This document shows positions 1 through 8,384 of a stretch of DNA of 64,000 nucleotides, piece by piece. Source of the DNA: Clostridium lundense DSM 17049 (lineage in GTDB: Bacteria > Bacillota > Clostridia > Clostridiales > Clostridiaceae); the NCBI RefSeq assembly GCF_000619945.1, contig NZ_JHVC01000008.1:62001-126000 (forward strand). The letters run 5' to 3'. Each line of letters begins with the position of its first letter. Positions within the stretch are counted from its first letter, which is position 1. Position numbers and translations under genes: made by a program. Below the pieces are notes generated by a model. It did not search any database. It was not told the DNA's origin and saw nothing but the letters and a program-made list of their open reading frames with translations.

Positions 1-151
1 TGTGTCCGTCAGTACTATATCCCTGTATTGCAAAAAATAAATCACCTTTATTTATATTTCTAGAATCATACTGAATATTATTTACCTCTATTTCATCTGA
101 TCCTTTTGTAATTTCATAATTTAAACCTTTTAACATTTCCTTTAGCTTCAT
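1..151 (-). CDS. murE: UDP-MurNAc-tripeptide synthetase MurE, N-terminal part
   Basis: The gene starts at 151 (ATG, with GAGGTG just upstream) and runs off the left edge, so only about 50 residues are visible. They read MKLKEMLKGLNYEI, then NIQYDSRNI, GDLFFAIQGY and STDGH. That is the usual MurE N-terminal domain, with its YDSR and GxxxDGH uridine-nucleotide-binding segments. MurE adds the third amino acid of the peptidoglycan stem peptide in the cytoplasm. It lies directly downstream of the penicillin-binding protein gene, as in the normal order of the division and cell-wall cluster. The amino acid it adds cannot be told from this fragment. Confidence 0.8.
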   Translation of the reverse strand, partial: MKLKEMLKGLNYEITKGSDEIEVNNIQYDSRNINKGDLFFAIQGYSTDGH

Positions 152-216
152 AATTACACCTCTTTAATTATATTGGTTAATAATTAAATTTTATTAATTA
201 TTACTTTAACAATACA

Positions 217-243
217 ACAGTGAACGGATAATCCGTTCACTGT
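217..243. terminator. Perfect inverted repeat between PBP gene and murE
   Basis: ACAGTGAACGGAT pairs with ATCCGTTCACTGT around a one-base centre. No clear T-run follows in the minus direction, so it may be an attenuator or an mRNA-processing hairpin rather than a full terminator. Confidence 0.45.
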
Positions 244-247
244 AATA

Positions 248-2434
248 TTAATCTCCTACTTCGTCTAGTTTTACATATACAGTAGTTCCTTTTTGAACTT
301 CTTCTCCTTCTTTTCTGCTCTGTTCGAATATTAATCCATTACCACTATATTCAATCTTTAAACCAATGCTATTTAAAAGTTGTGAAGCTCTTTCTATACT
401 ATATCCTTTAACACTAGGAACTACCACTACTTTATTATAATTTGATGTACTTCCTGTGTAAAGTACTATTTTACTACCTTCTTTCACAGTATAACCCGGT
501 TTTGGGCTTATATCTACTATATAGTCACCACTAGCATCAATTTTATAATCCAACCCTTTTTCTTTTAATAACTTTAATGCTTCACCTTTCTTCATTCCTC
601 TTATCTCAGGTATCATAATGTCTTTTTTTAGACTCTCAGCTATTTTTTCCGAGGAAGCATCTGCTTTAAAAGCTAAATAATTAAAAATATCATTTAAAAC
701 CTGTTGTGCTACTGGAGCTGATATTTGTCCAGCATAATAATTAGTAGGATCTGGTTCATCTATTGATACAAGTAAAGTTATCTTTGGTTTATCTATTGGA
801 GCCATAGCTGCAAAAGAAGATATATATTTCCCTTCACCATATCTTCCATTTATAACCTTCTGAGCAGTACCAGTTTTTCCACCTATATGATACCCCTCTA
901 TAAAAGCTCTTTGTCCTCCTCCTTCAGATACAACTCTTTCAAGATAAGTTCTCAATGTAGCTGCAGTTTTTCCATCAAGTACTGTTTTTTCTCCATAATT
1001 ATCAAACTTGCTATCTGTTACTTCTTTATTATTTCCCTCATCATAATGGGCTACTTCCTTTAAAACATGAGGTCTGATCCATTTGCCACCATTAGCTACT
1101 GCATTAAATGCTGCTAAATATTGCATAGTGGATACTGTATTAGCTTGACCAAAAGAAATAGTAGCAAGATCCACATCTGACATATTTTCAGCTTTCTTTA
1201 CTATACCTTTTGCTTCTCCTGGCAGATCTACTCCCGTTTTTTGCCCAAATCCAAATTTTTGTATATATGAATAAAGTTTTTCTTTTCCTAATTTTTTTCC
1301 TACTTCTGCAAAGCCTACGTTACAGGAATTCTTTATTATATCAGGAAAACTTTGCACACCATGCCCTGATCTTTTTGCACAATGTATGGTTCTCTTCCCT
1401 ACTACTACAGCACCAGTACAATTATATTTATCACTTTCAGAAACCACATTTTCTTCCATAGCAGAAGCTGCTGTTATAACTTTAAATATAGATCCAGGTT
1501 CAAAAGTGTCATTTACTGCTCTATTTCTCCACATAGCTTGAAGCTCATCACTAGTCTTACCCTTTACCCATGGATCATTAGGATTATAATCTGGTTTGTT
1601 TACCATAGCTAAGATTTCTCCACTATTAGGATCCATAGCTATTATTGAAACAGCTTTTGCCTTATTATCACTTAAAGCTTGATCTGCTGCTTTTTCACAA
1701 AAATGCTGTATCATTTCATCTATAGTAAGTATTACATCTTTTCCATCCTCAGGCTTAGTAAATTCCGAAATCACATAAGGAAGTTCTCTAGATCTAGTGT
1801 TGTCCATTTCCGCTATTCTCTTACCAGGCTTTCCTGATAATATTTTATCATATTGCATTTCTACTCCAGTAAGACCTTTTCCATCTGAATTAGTATGTCC
1901 TAAAACGTGTGCTAAAAAATTATTATTAGGATAATATCTCTTTGTATCAGCGGAAACTATTACTCCACTTATTTTCAAATCTCTAACCTTATCAGCCATA
2001 GGCTTTTCTATTCTTCTTTTTAGTGTAGCTGAACCATATGGCAATCCATTAGGGAATTTTTTATTTATGATTTTAGCAACCTCAACTGCATCCATTTCTA
2101 ATGCTTCTCCTAATTTTGAAGCCACAGTTTCAACGGGTAGTTTCTTATCTTCCATAGTATGTCTTAAAGTATTTAAATCTAAATCTACTCTATATACGTT
2201 AGCACTTATAGCCAGTTCATTTCCATTTCTATCTAGTATTCTTCCTCTTTTTGCTGATATTTTAACCTCACTTGTCCATTGGTCCACCGCTACTTTTTCA
2301 TAATTTGGACCTTTACTAACCATTAAATAAGCAAGTCTGCTAACAAGATAAGTAAACACAACTATCAGTCCTATAAGAATTATAAACATTCTTTTCTTAA
2401 TTAGAACTTTATCTCTATATATTTTCTTATCCAA
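248..2434 (-). CDS. spoVD: Penicillin-binding transpeptidase with two PASTA domains (SpoVD/FtsI type)
   Basis: This 728-residue class B penicillin-binding protein cross-links septal or spore-cortex peptidoglycan outside the membrane. One N-terminal membrane anchor lies at about residues 13-33. A PBP dimerisation domain follows, then the transpeptidase domain with all three active-site motifs: S-I-F-K near residue 313 (in EPGSIFK), S-C-N near 368 and K-T-G near 520 (GGKTGTAQ). Two PASTA repeats occupy roughly residues 600-728. It lies between ftsL and murE, which is the dcw position shared by SpoVD and FtsI/PbpB. The PASTA tail and clostridial context favour SpoVD, but the vegetative septal enzyme cannot be excluded. 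Confidence 0.9.
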   Translation of the reverse strand: MDKKIYRDKVLIKKRMFIILIGLIVVFTYLVSRLAYLMVSKGPNYEKVAVDQWTSEVKISAKRGRILDRNGNELAISANVYRVDLDLNTLRHTMEDKKLPVETVASKLGEALEMDAVEVAKIINKKFPNGLPYGSATLKRRIEKPMADKVRDLKISGVIVSADTKRYYPNNNFLAHVLGHTNSDGKGLTGVEMQYDKILSGKPGKRIAEMDNTRSRELPYVISEFTKPEDGKDVILTIDEMIQHFCEKAADQALSDNKAKAVSIIAMDPNSGEILAMVNKPDYNPNDPWVKGKTSDELQAMWRNRAVNDTFEPGSIFKVITAASAMEENVVSESDKYNCTGAVVVGKRTIHCAKRSGHGVQSFPDIIKNSCNVGFAEVGKKLGKEKLYSYIQKFGFGQKTGVDLPGEAKGIVKKAENMSDVDLATISFGQANTVSTMQYLAAFNAVANGGKWIRPHVLKEVAHYDEGNNKEVTDSKFDNYGEKTVLDGKTAATLRTYLERVVSEGGGQRAFIEGYHIGGKTGTAQKVINGRYGEGKYISSFAAMAPIDKPKITLLVSIDEPDPTNYYAGQISAPVAQQVLNDIFNYLAFKADASSEKIAESLKKDIMIPEIRGMKKGEALKLLKEKGLDYKIDASGDYIVDISPKPGYTVKEGSKIVLYTGSTSNYNKVVVVPSVKGYSIERASQLLNSIGLKIEYSGNGLIFEQSRKEGEEVQKGTTVYVKLDEVGD

Positions 2435-2448
2435 ACTTTATACCCCCG

Positions 2449-2946
2449 TTAAAATAAATCCTTTAATAAATTTTTAAGAGTATTTTCCTTTGATTTGTTT
2501 TCCGTTTTTGCATTATTTTCATATTTAAATATCTCTTTTTTCATATCACAATAAATTATACTTTCCTTAGTAGGTTTAACCATTTGTAATTTTTTAGTAG
2601 CAATTTCTTCAATATATTGTACATTACTAAATTTTACCAATTCTACCTTCAGGTTTTCATTTTCCTTATTTAACGTATTTATATTTTGGCCTGTTGTATT
2701 TAGTTGCTTTTGTAAATTATATATTTTGCTATACCTACCTATTAAAATAACACCAACCAAAAAAGTAAGAGCTATGTTTCTTAATATTTTGAATTTATTT
2801 TTAACTCTCTTATTTCTATTTTTTATTTCTGTTTGTTTTTCTAATTTATCATCTTTCTTTTTTTCTCTCTTAGGTTCAAATTGTGGAGCAAGAACAGTAC
2901 TTCCATTGATATAGTTTTCCTTCTCTGTTATTATCACTTTATTCAC
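2449..2946 (-). CDS. ftsL: FtsL/DivIC-like cell division protein
   Basis: The 165-residue protein has a lysine-rich cytoplasmic N-terminus, one membrane span at about residues 53-70 (NIALTFLVGVILIG) and a short extracytoplasmic coiled coil (LQKQLNTTGQNINTLNKENENL). This is the bitopic layout of FtsL/DivIC divisome proteins, which bridge the PBP to the divisome. Sequence identity in this family is always low, so the call rests on topology and on its place between rsmH and the PBP gene. The N-terminal tail is longer than in many FtsL proteins. Confidence 0.75.
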   Translation of the reverse strand: MNKVIITEKENYINGSTVLAPQFEPKREKKKDDKLEKQTEIKNRNKRVKNKFKILRNIALTFLVGVILIGRYSKIYNLQKQLNTTGQNINTLNKENENLKVELVKFSNVQYIEEIATKKLQMVKPTKESIIYCDMKKEIFKYENNAKTENKSKENTLKNLLKDLF

Positions 2947-2971
2947 TCCTTTTCATAATTAGAACAGTAAA

Positions 2972-3904
2972 TTAAAGCTTTTCTGCAACCCTAAGTTTTG
3001 CACTTCTACTTCTAGGATTAACCTCTACCTCTTCTTTCGTAGGTTCTATAGGCTTTCTTGAAACTAATTTTATTTGTGATTTTTTTCCACATACACATAT
3101 AGGAAAATCTTTTGGACATGTACATGGATTTTGTAATTCTTTATACTTATTTTTTATAATCCTATCCTCTAGGGAGTGAAAAGTTATTATAGCCATTCTT
3201 CCTCCACTATTTAAATACTTAACTCCATCTTCCACAGTTTTCTCTAATATTTCTAATTCTTTATTTACCTCAATTCTTATAGCTTGAAAAGTTCTTTTAG
3301 CTGGATGAGGTCCTTCTCTTCTAAATTTTGCTGGAATAGCAGATTTAATTATCTCTGATAATTCTCCTGTAGTTTTTATTTCTTTTTTACTTCTGTTTTC
3401 TACTATAAATTTAGCAATTCTTTTAGCAAAATTATCTTCTCCATAATTTCTTATAATCCTTGCTAAATCTTCCTCGCTATATTCATTTACTACCTCATAT
3501 GCAGATAAACTATTTCTTCTATCCATTCTCATATCTAGAGGTGCATCTTGCATATAACTAAATCCTCTTTCACCCTCATCTAATTGATAAGAAGATACTC
3601 CTAAATCCGCTAATATTCCATCAACTTTTTCTATATTTAAACTTTGTAATATTTCTTCAATATTATAAAAATTATTATGTACATATGTTACATTATTGTA
3701 ATCCTTTAACCTTTCCTTAGCAGCTCTTAAAGCATCCTCATCTTGGTCAATTCCTATAAGTCTTCCTTTTGGTGATAATAATTTTAAAATCTCTGAAGAA
3801 TGTCCTGCCCCACCTAAAGTACAATCCACATATATTCCATCTTCTTTAATATTTAATCCTTCTATAACTTCATTTAGCAAAACCGATACATGTTTAAATT
3901 CCAT
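2972..3904 (-). CDS. rsmH: 16S rRNA (cytosine1402-N4)-methyltransferase RsmH (MraW)
   Basis: The 310-residue S-adenosylmethionine-dependent enzyme methylates N4 of C1402 in 16S rRNA, in the P site of the ribosome. It begins MEFKHVSVLLNEVIEGL and has the motif I loop DCTLGGAGHS at about residues 28-37. The downstream blocks GILADLGVSSYQLD and RGFSYMQDAPLDMRMD and the C-terminal ITFHSLEDRIIKN are diagnostic. Length is typical. It sits between mraZ and ftsL as in most Gram-positive bacteria. Confidence 0.96.
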   Translation of the reverse strand: MEFKHVSVLLNEVIEGLNIKEDGIYVDCTLGGAGHSSEILKLLSPKGRLIGIDQDEDALRAAKERLKDYNNVTYVHNNFYNIEEILQSLNIEKVDGILADLGVSSYQLDEGERGFSYMQDAPLDMRMDRRNSLSAYEVVNEYSEEDLARIIRNYGEDNFAKRIAKFIVENRSKKEIKTTGELSEIIKSAIPAKFRREGPHPAKRTFQAIRIEVNKELEILEKTVEDGVKYLNSGGRMAIITFHSLEDRIIKNKYKELQNPCTCPKDFPICVCGKKSQIKLVSRKPIEPTKEEVEVNPRSRSAKLRVAEKL

Positions 3905-3952
3905 AATTATTTCTCCATTCTTTATTATTTCTTTTCTTTATATATGTGTGAT

Positions 3953-4381
3953 TTAAATTCCTAACTCACTCATTTTTTCTGCAATTTGTTCAAAATCTAT
4001 ATTAGACTCGTTATATTCTTCCCACTTTTCTTTACTCCAAATTTCTATTCTATTAGATACTCCTATACTTACTATTTCCTTTTTTATATTTGCATACTCT
4101 AAAAGATTTTGTGGTATTAAAGCTCTTCCCTGCTTATCAACAGTAATTTCATTAGCGCCAGAAAAAAAGAATCTTACAAATGCTCTTGCATCCTTACTTG
4201 TTAAGGGAAGTTTTTTTAATTTTTCCTCTAAAATAGTCCATTCATTTAAAGGATAAATATATAAACATCCATCTAAACCTTTAGTCAAAATAAATTGTTC
4301 TCCTAATTCTTCTCTAATTTTAGATGGTATTATAATTCTATTTTTTGCATCTAATCCGTGGGCGTACTCTCCTATAAACAT
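3953..4381 (-). CDS. mraZ: Transcriptional regulator MraZ
   Basis: MraZ is an AbrB-fold, ring-forming DNA-binding protein that controls the division cluster. The protein has two tandem SpoVT-AbrB half-domains, each with a DxKxR-type signature: LDAKNRIIIPSKIR near the N-terminus and VDKQGRALIPQNLL in the second half. I place the start at 4381 (MFIGEYAHGLD), the family's conserved N-terminus, with GGGGTG upstream. A longer frame opens at 4432, but it would run through the operator repeats. It is the first gene of the mraZ-rsmH-ftsL-PBP-murE run. Confidence 0.93.
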   Translation of the reverse strand: MFIGEYAHGLDAKNRIIIPSKIREELGEQFILTKGLDGCLYIYPLNEWTILEEKLKKLPLTSKDARAFVRFFFSGANEITVDKQGRALIPQNLLEYANIKKEIVSIGVSNRIEIWSKEKWEEYNESNIDFEQIAEKMSELGI

Positions 4382-4402
4382 TTTGGCACCCCTAATTTCT
4401 AT

Positions 4403-4432
4403 TTTACTCCACTTTAAACCACTTTGAACCAC
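4403..4432 (-). promoter_or_regulatory. MraZ-box operator, three 10-bp direct repeats
   Basis: On the minus strand three repeats with exact 10-bp period read GTGGTTCAAA, GTGGTTTAAA and GTGGAGTAAA, starting about 22 bases upstream of the mraZ start. Evenly spaced TGG-type repeats at this position are the known binding site of MraZ on its own promoter, so autoregulation is expected. Confidence 0.8.
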
Positions 4433-4670
4433 TATCTTTACTATTCTATAATAACCTAAAAATTCCTTCTTTAAAAGTACTTTTTAATAAAAAATTTAAA
4501 CGCATTAAACTTTATTATTGTATTCTTATTCTTTTTCCACTTAAAGGAATTAATAATCCCCAAGGTCTATATACAATATATTCATCCCTTTCCTAAAAAA
4601 AATTTGATAATAAAATATTAAAATGCTAAACATATTATTAAAAATATATTTTTAATTAGGAGGTTCTTTT

Positions 4671-4826
4671 ATGTTTACAAATAATAAAATGTTTAAAACC
4701 AACAGAATAATTAGACGTCATAGATTTAGCTGTTTAAGCAATAGTGAAAAAATGTGTATAGCAGGAATGATAGTAATGAGCTATGCGAAGGGCATATTGC
4801 TTGGTATGTATTTAAATGAAAAATAG
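4671..4826 (+). CDS. Small protein of 51 residues, unknown
   Basis: An ATG with a strong AGGAGG seven bases upstream opens a 51-codon frame. The N-terminal half is basic (RIIRRHRF). The second half, KMCIAGMIVMSYAKGILLGMYL, could be one short membrane-associated helix. It is divergent from mraZ and convergent with the small gene at 4905-5063, with an inverted repeat between them. I do not recognise the family. The ribosome site is the main reason to accept it. Confidence 0.6.
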   Translation: MFTNNKMFKTNRIIRRHRFSCLSNSEKMCIAGMIVMSYAKGILLGMYLNEK

Positions 4827-4855
4827 AACTATTCCATGCCATCTGTACTAAAATA

Positions 4856-4894
4856 GCACTTCTAGAACTCTTATAAAAAAACTTCTAGAAGTGC
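4856..4894. terminator. Bidirectional hairpin between convergent small genes
   Basis: GCACTTCTAGAA pairs perfectly with TTCTAGAAGTGC across a 15-base loop, between two converging reading frames. T-runs are weak on both sides. Confidence 0.55.
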
Positions 4895-4904
4895 CATACT
4901 TATT

Positions 4905-5063
4905 TTAGTCATTTAACTTTTTTTCCATCTTATTCATAACCTTTTTTACCTGTTCTTCTCTAAGCCCTGTTTTTTTTGTAATTTCTCCCATACCCACTCC
5001 CTTCTCTAATAAATCTTTTGCAAATTCAACTGTTTCTTCATGTTGTCCTTTTCTTCTTGCCAC
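4905..5063 (-). CDS. Small protein resembling a C-terminal tail of Rpn/PD-(D/E)XK transposase-like proteins
   Basis: A 52-residue frame opens at GTG (5063), behind a GGGTGGG sequence. It reads ARRKGQHEETVEFAKDLLEKG, then MGEITKKTGLREEQVKKVM. This has the shape of the short helical tail found at the end of Rpn-family recombination-promoting nucleases (LLxxGxxxxxIxxxTGLxxxxI). The nuclease domain itself is absent here, so it is probably a remnant or a stand-alone tail. The start codon is uncertain. Confidence 0.5.
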   Translation of the reverse strand: MARRKGQHEETVEFAKDLLEKGVGMGEITKKTGLREEQVKKVMNKMEKKLND

Positions 5064-5146
5064 ATTAATCCCACCCTTTCATCAAGTATATAATTATTCT
5101 TACCCTTGAAATCCTTTTTATACTTTTCCCGTTTTTTTAGATATAT

Positions 5147-5192
5147 AAAAAGCACTTCTAGAATCTAATTCTTAACTCTAGAAATGCTTTTA
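5147..5192 (-). terminator. Terminator hairpin after the sensor kinase gene
   Basis: AAAAGCACTTCTAGA pairs with TCTAGAAATGCTTTT with one mismatch, next to the stop of the kinase gene. It shares its stem core with the hairpin at 4856-4894. Confidence 0.65.
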
Positions 5193-5197
5193 TTTTT

Positions 5198-6580
5198 TCA
5201 ACAAGGCAAAAATACAGTAATTTTTGTACCTTTTCCTAAATCACTCTCTATTTCCATATGCCCTTCATGTAACTTTACTATTTCATCACAAATAGCAAGT
5301 CCTAATCCTGCTCCATTTTTTTTATTATTTCCTTTATAAAATTTTTCTCTTATTTTACTAATATCCTTTGGATCTATTCCGCAACCACTATCCTCCACAA
5401 TTATATTTACACCTTTTATAGCTTCTTCTAATCTTATATATATTTTCCCTTGTGGTTCAGTAAATTTAATAGAATTATCAATAAGATTAATCATAATCTG
5501 CTTTATTCTATTTTTATCTCCTTTTATAGTATTTATATTTTTATTTTCTTGAAAAATTAAATCTACCTTCATCCAATTTGCCCTAGGTATTAACTCTTTT
5601 ATAGTTTCTCTAATTATCTGGTGTAAATTTATATTATCAATATTTAAAGTTATTTTCCCTGAATTTAATCTTGAGAAATCTAGCAGTTCTTCTATTAGAT
5701 CATTTAACCTATCACTTTCTTTATCCATTATATCTAACTCTTCCATTAGTTCTTCTTTATCTATTCCTTTTTCTCTTTTAATAGTTATTATCCACCCTTT
5801 CAGTGAAGTAAGAGGAGTTCTTATTTCATGTGAAATAGAAGCTATAAATTCATTTTTTAATTTTTCACTTTTTAAAATTTCTTCTGCCATATTATTTAAA
5901 GTATCAGCAAGCTTTCCAATTTCATCATTATAAGTCTTATTTATTCTAGCGCTATAATTACCTTTAGCCATTTCTCCAGCTGCTAATGTAATGTTATTTA
6001 TTGGTTCTGTAATTGTTTTAGATATTTTAATGCATATAAGTGCTAAAATTAATAAAACTACTATAAATATACCTGATAAAAAAATAAATGCCTTAAAAGT
6101 AATTTCATTTATTTTTTCTAAAGAAGTAACATATCTAAGAACTCCAACTACATTATTTTTAGATAATAGAGGCATAGTAACTGACATTATGTTCTCATTA
6201 GTTCCTTCTAATTTTCCTATGACTCTACCTTTTTTACCTTCTAACGCTGCATCTATATCCTTGGAATTTATTATCTCTCCATTATATAAGTGCAAAGAAT
6301 CTATAATAACTCTTTTGTTCTTATCTATTAATTGTATTTCACCTGTAGTATTAGATTGTATATTATCAATAAAATTTGCCGCTACCTTATTAAGGTTAGA
6401 ATCAGATAAATATTTATTATAAAAATTACTTGATACTTCTAATTGTTTGCTTAATATCTCCTCAACACTAACAATATAGTAGCGTTTTATCCCTATAAGA
6501 AGAATACTTTCAATTATAAAAAGAGTTAAAAATATAATAAATATATAACTTTTTAGTATTCTTTTCCCTATTCCATGCAA
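5198..6580 (-). CDS. Membrane sensor histidine kinase
   Basis: The 460-residue kinase has two membrane segments (about residues 10-30 and 165-187) flanking an extracytoplasmic sensor domain. A HAMP linker follows (ITEPINNITLAAGEMAKGNY). The HisKA domain carries the phospho-accepting His in FIASISHEIRTPL near residue 250. The ATP-binding domain shows the N box (INLIDNSIKF), G1 (VEDSGCGID) and G2 (GAGLGLAI). It starts one base after the stop of its response regulator, so the two form a cotranscribed pair. The stimulus is not evident. Confidence 0.92.
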   Translation of the reverse strand: MHGIGKRILKSYIFIIFLTLFIIESILLIGIKRYYIVSVEEILSKQLEVSSNFYNKYLSDSNLNKVAANFIDNIQSNTTGEIQLIDKNKRVIIDSLHLYNGEIINSKDIDAALEGKKGRVIGKLEGTNENIMSVTMPLLSKNNVVGVLRYVTSLEKINEITFKAFIFLSGIFIVVLLILALICIKISKTITEPINNITLAAGEMAKGNYSARINKTYNDEIGKLADTLNNMAEEILKSEKLKNEFIASISHEIRTPLTSLKGWIITIKREKGIDKEELMEELDIMDKESDRLNDLIEELLDFSRLNSGKITLNIDNINLHQIIRETIKELIPRANWMKVDLIFQENKNINTIKGDKNRIKQIMINLIDNSIKFTEPQGKIYIRLEEAIKGVNIIVEDSGCGIDPKDISKIREKFYKGNNKKNGAGLGLAICDEIVKLHEGHMEIESDLGKGTKITVFLPC

Positions 6581-7288
6581 CTAATTCACCTCTTCTATCC
6601 ACATATAACCGCATCCCCACACTGTTTCAATATACTTAGGCTTTGATGGATCTTCCTCTATTTTTTCCCTTATTCTTCTTATGGTTACATCTACATTTTT
6701 AAAATCTCCAAAAAAATCTTTTCCCCAAGCTTTGTTCAACAAATCATCTCTGCTGATTGCTTTGTTATAATTTTCCATCAACACTTTTATTAATGTAAAC
6801 TCCTTTGGAGTTAAATCTATTTGCTTATTATTTTTATAAAATTTCCGAGCATTTTTATCTAATTTAAAATTCTGTGAAATAATAGTATTACTTTCTATTT
6901 TTCTACATAGTTCCATTCTTCTAAAAATAGCTTCTATTCTTGCTATTAATTCCAGTGGATTAAAAGGTTTTACTATATAGTCATCTGCCCCTAATTTAAG
7001 TCCTGCAAGCTTGTCATTATCCTGAGCCCTAGCAGTTAACATTATTATAGGTATATAAGGAAACCCCTCTCTTACCTTTTCACATACTTCAAATCCATCT
7101 ATACCTGGAAGAAGAATATCTAGTACTATTAGTTCAGGTGATTCCAACTTTATAGTCTTTAATGCCTCTTCTCCTGAAGAACACTCGTATACCTTAAAAT
7201 CATTCATTATCAAATTCTTACATATAAATTTTCTAATAGGCATTTCATCTTCCACAACTAATATCTTTCTTTTAGAAAATTGCTCCAC
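6581..7288 (-). CDS. OmpR/PhoB-family response regulator
   Basis: The 235-residue protein has an N-terminal receiver domain: acidic pocket VVEDE at about residues 15-19, phospho-acceptor Asp in LIVLDILLPG near 57, and the conserved Lys in IVKPF. A winged-helix DNA-binding domain follows, ending VDVTIRRIREKIEEDP and ETVWGCGYMW. It is immediately upstream of its kinase with no gap. The target genes are unknown; the downstream lipoprotein is divided off by a terminator and transcribed the same way. Confidence 0.93.
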   Translation of the reverse strand: MEQFSKRKILVVEDEMPIRKFICKNLIMNDFKVYECSSGEEALKTIKLESPELIVLDILLPGIDGFEVCEKVREGFPYIPIIMLTARAQDNDKLAGLKLGADDYIVKPFNPLELIARIEAIFRRMELCRKIESNTIISQNFKLDKNARKFYKNNKQIDLTPKEFTLIKVLMENYNKAISRDDLLNKAWGKDFFGDFKNVDVTIRRIREKIEEDPSKPKYIETVWGCGYMWIEEVN

Positions 7289-7337
7289 TTATTACGCCCC
7301 CTTTCAACCACATTATATTATATTTTATCACTTAAAA

Positions 7338-7362
7338 AGTGCAAACCTTGGTAGTTTGCACT
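7338..7362 (-). terminator. Rho-independent terminator after the lipoprotein gene
   Basis: AGTGCAAAC pairs with GTTTGCACT and a T-run follows on the minus strand, just after the stop at 7373. Confidence 0.75.
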
Positions 7363-7372
7363 AAATTTCTTA

Positions 7373-8251
7373 TTAATTTTCCGCTAATTTTTTTAGCTTT
7401 AAAAACTCTTCTTTGGACGGATATTCCAAATTAAGACTCATACCTTTTTCTATAGACTTTAATGCTTCCTTTTTTTGTCCAGCTTTAATTTGAGCATCCC
7501 CAAGATAATACCAATAAAATGCAGCTTTTGGCATTTCCTTAACTTTTTCTGTATAATACGGTATTACTACTTTATTAAAATAATCAGAGTATACATCTTC
7601 TGCCTTAATTAAATTTTTACCATTCCATCTGAATATATCTATTTTATAGGAATCTCCTGTATCTTTCATCCATATAGCAAATTCTACTTTTTTATTTTCA
7701 CTAGTGTTACTCTTAAAATTTCCAACTTCCAATTTTGAATACTCAGTACTTACTAACTTTTTTAATTCTTTATTTTGAAGTTTATAAACATCTAATACAT
7801 TATACATACTTCCTACTTTCCATCCAAATAATATTTCCTTTTGTCCATCTCCATCTATATCTTCAAAACTTAGTCTATCAATAGTATATCCTTCACCTTT
7901 TACATCGGCAATTTGAATTAATTTATTCTCTTCTTTTCTAAATATAGCTATACGGACTTCATTTTCACTGTCCCCAACTCTATAAGAAACTGCTACTATC
8001 TCATCTATTCCATCACCTTGCAAGTCTTTAACTTGAATTGCAGGGGTACCTTGTGGAGTAATAGGTTCTAACATCTTAGCCCCCTTTGGCAGTGATATAT
8101 TTACCATAGACTTTAAATTTTCCATTCCTTCACTTTTTATAATGTTACCTTTAGGTGGAGATATAACACTTGTAGGTGTTATCGCTTGGGTAGTACTACA
8201 ACCAGAACATACAGTAATAATTATTCCAAGTGCCAAAGCCTTTATATTCAT
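7373..8251 (-). CDS. Lipoprotein with FG-GAP/VCBS-like repeats and a TPR-like tail
   Basis: A lipoprotein signal peptide ends in the lipobox V-C-S-G-C at about residues 14-18, so the mature protein should be anchored by its Cys on the outer face of the membrane. The middle holds repeats with Asp-rich loops (VKDLQGDGIDEIVAVSY, FEDIDGDGQKEILFG) typical of FG-GAP/VCBS blades that bind Ca2+. The last 50 residues (AAFYWYYLGDAQIKAGQKKE) look like one TPR unit. AAGGAG lies before the start. It may report to the neighbouring two-component system, but only proximity supports that. Confidence 0.8.
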   Translation of the reverse strand: MNIKALALGIIITVCSGCSTTQAITPTSVISPPKGNIIKSEGMENLKSMVNISLPKGAKMLEPITPQGTPAIQVKDLQGDGIDEIVAVSYRVGDSENEVRIAIFRKEENKLIQIADVKGEGYTIDRLSFEDIDGDGQKEILFGWKVGSMYNVLDVYKLQNKELKKLVSTEYSKLEVGNFKSNTSENKKVEFAIWMKDTGDSYKIDIFRWNGKNLIKAEDVYSDYFNKVVIPYYTEKVKEMPKAAFYWYYLGDAQIKAGQKKEALKSIEKGMSLNLEYPSKEEFLKLKKLAEN

Positions 8252-8325
8252 ACGATCAATCTCCTTTTCTTTTCTTTGATGATTTAATTATATCTCCACA
8301 TATTATTAAAGTAGTTAAAAATCAG

Positions 8326-8374
8326 TAAAAAAACATAGCATAGGTGAATTAATTTTCACTATACTATGTTTTTT
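8326..8374. terminator. Bidirectional terminator
   Basis: AAACATAGCATAGGTGAA and TTCACTATACTATGTTT form a long imperfect stem with A-run and T-run flanks, between the aminotransferase stop and the lipoprotein promoter region. Confidence 0.75.
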
Positions 8375-8384
8375 ATTTAGCTAA

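Noticed and set aside
3953..4432. mraZ starting at 4432
   Set aside because: The extra 17 codons run through the MraZ operator and lack family similarity; the start at 4381 has the conserved MFIGEYAHGLD.
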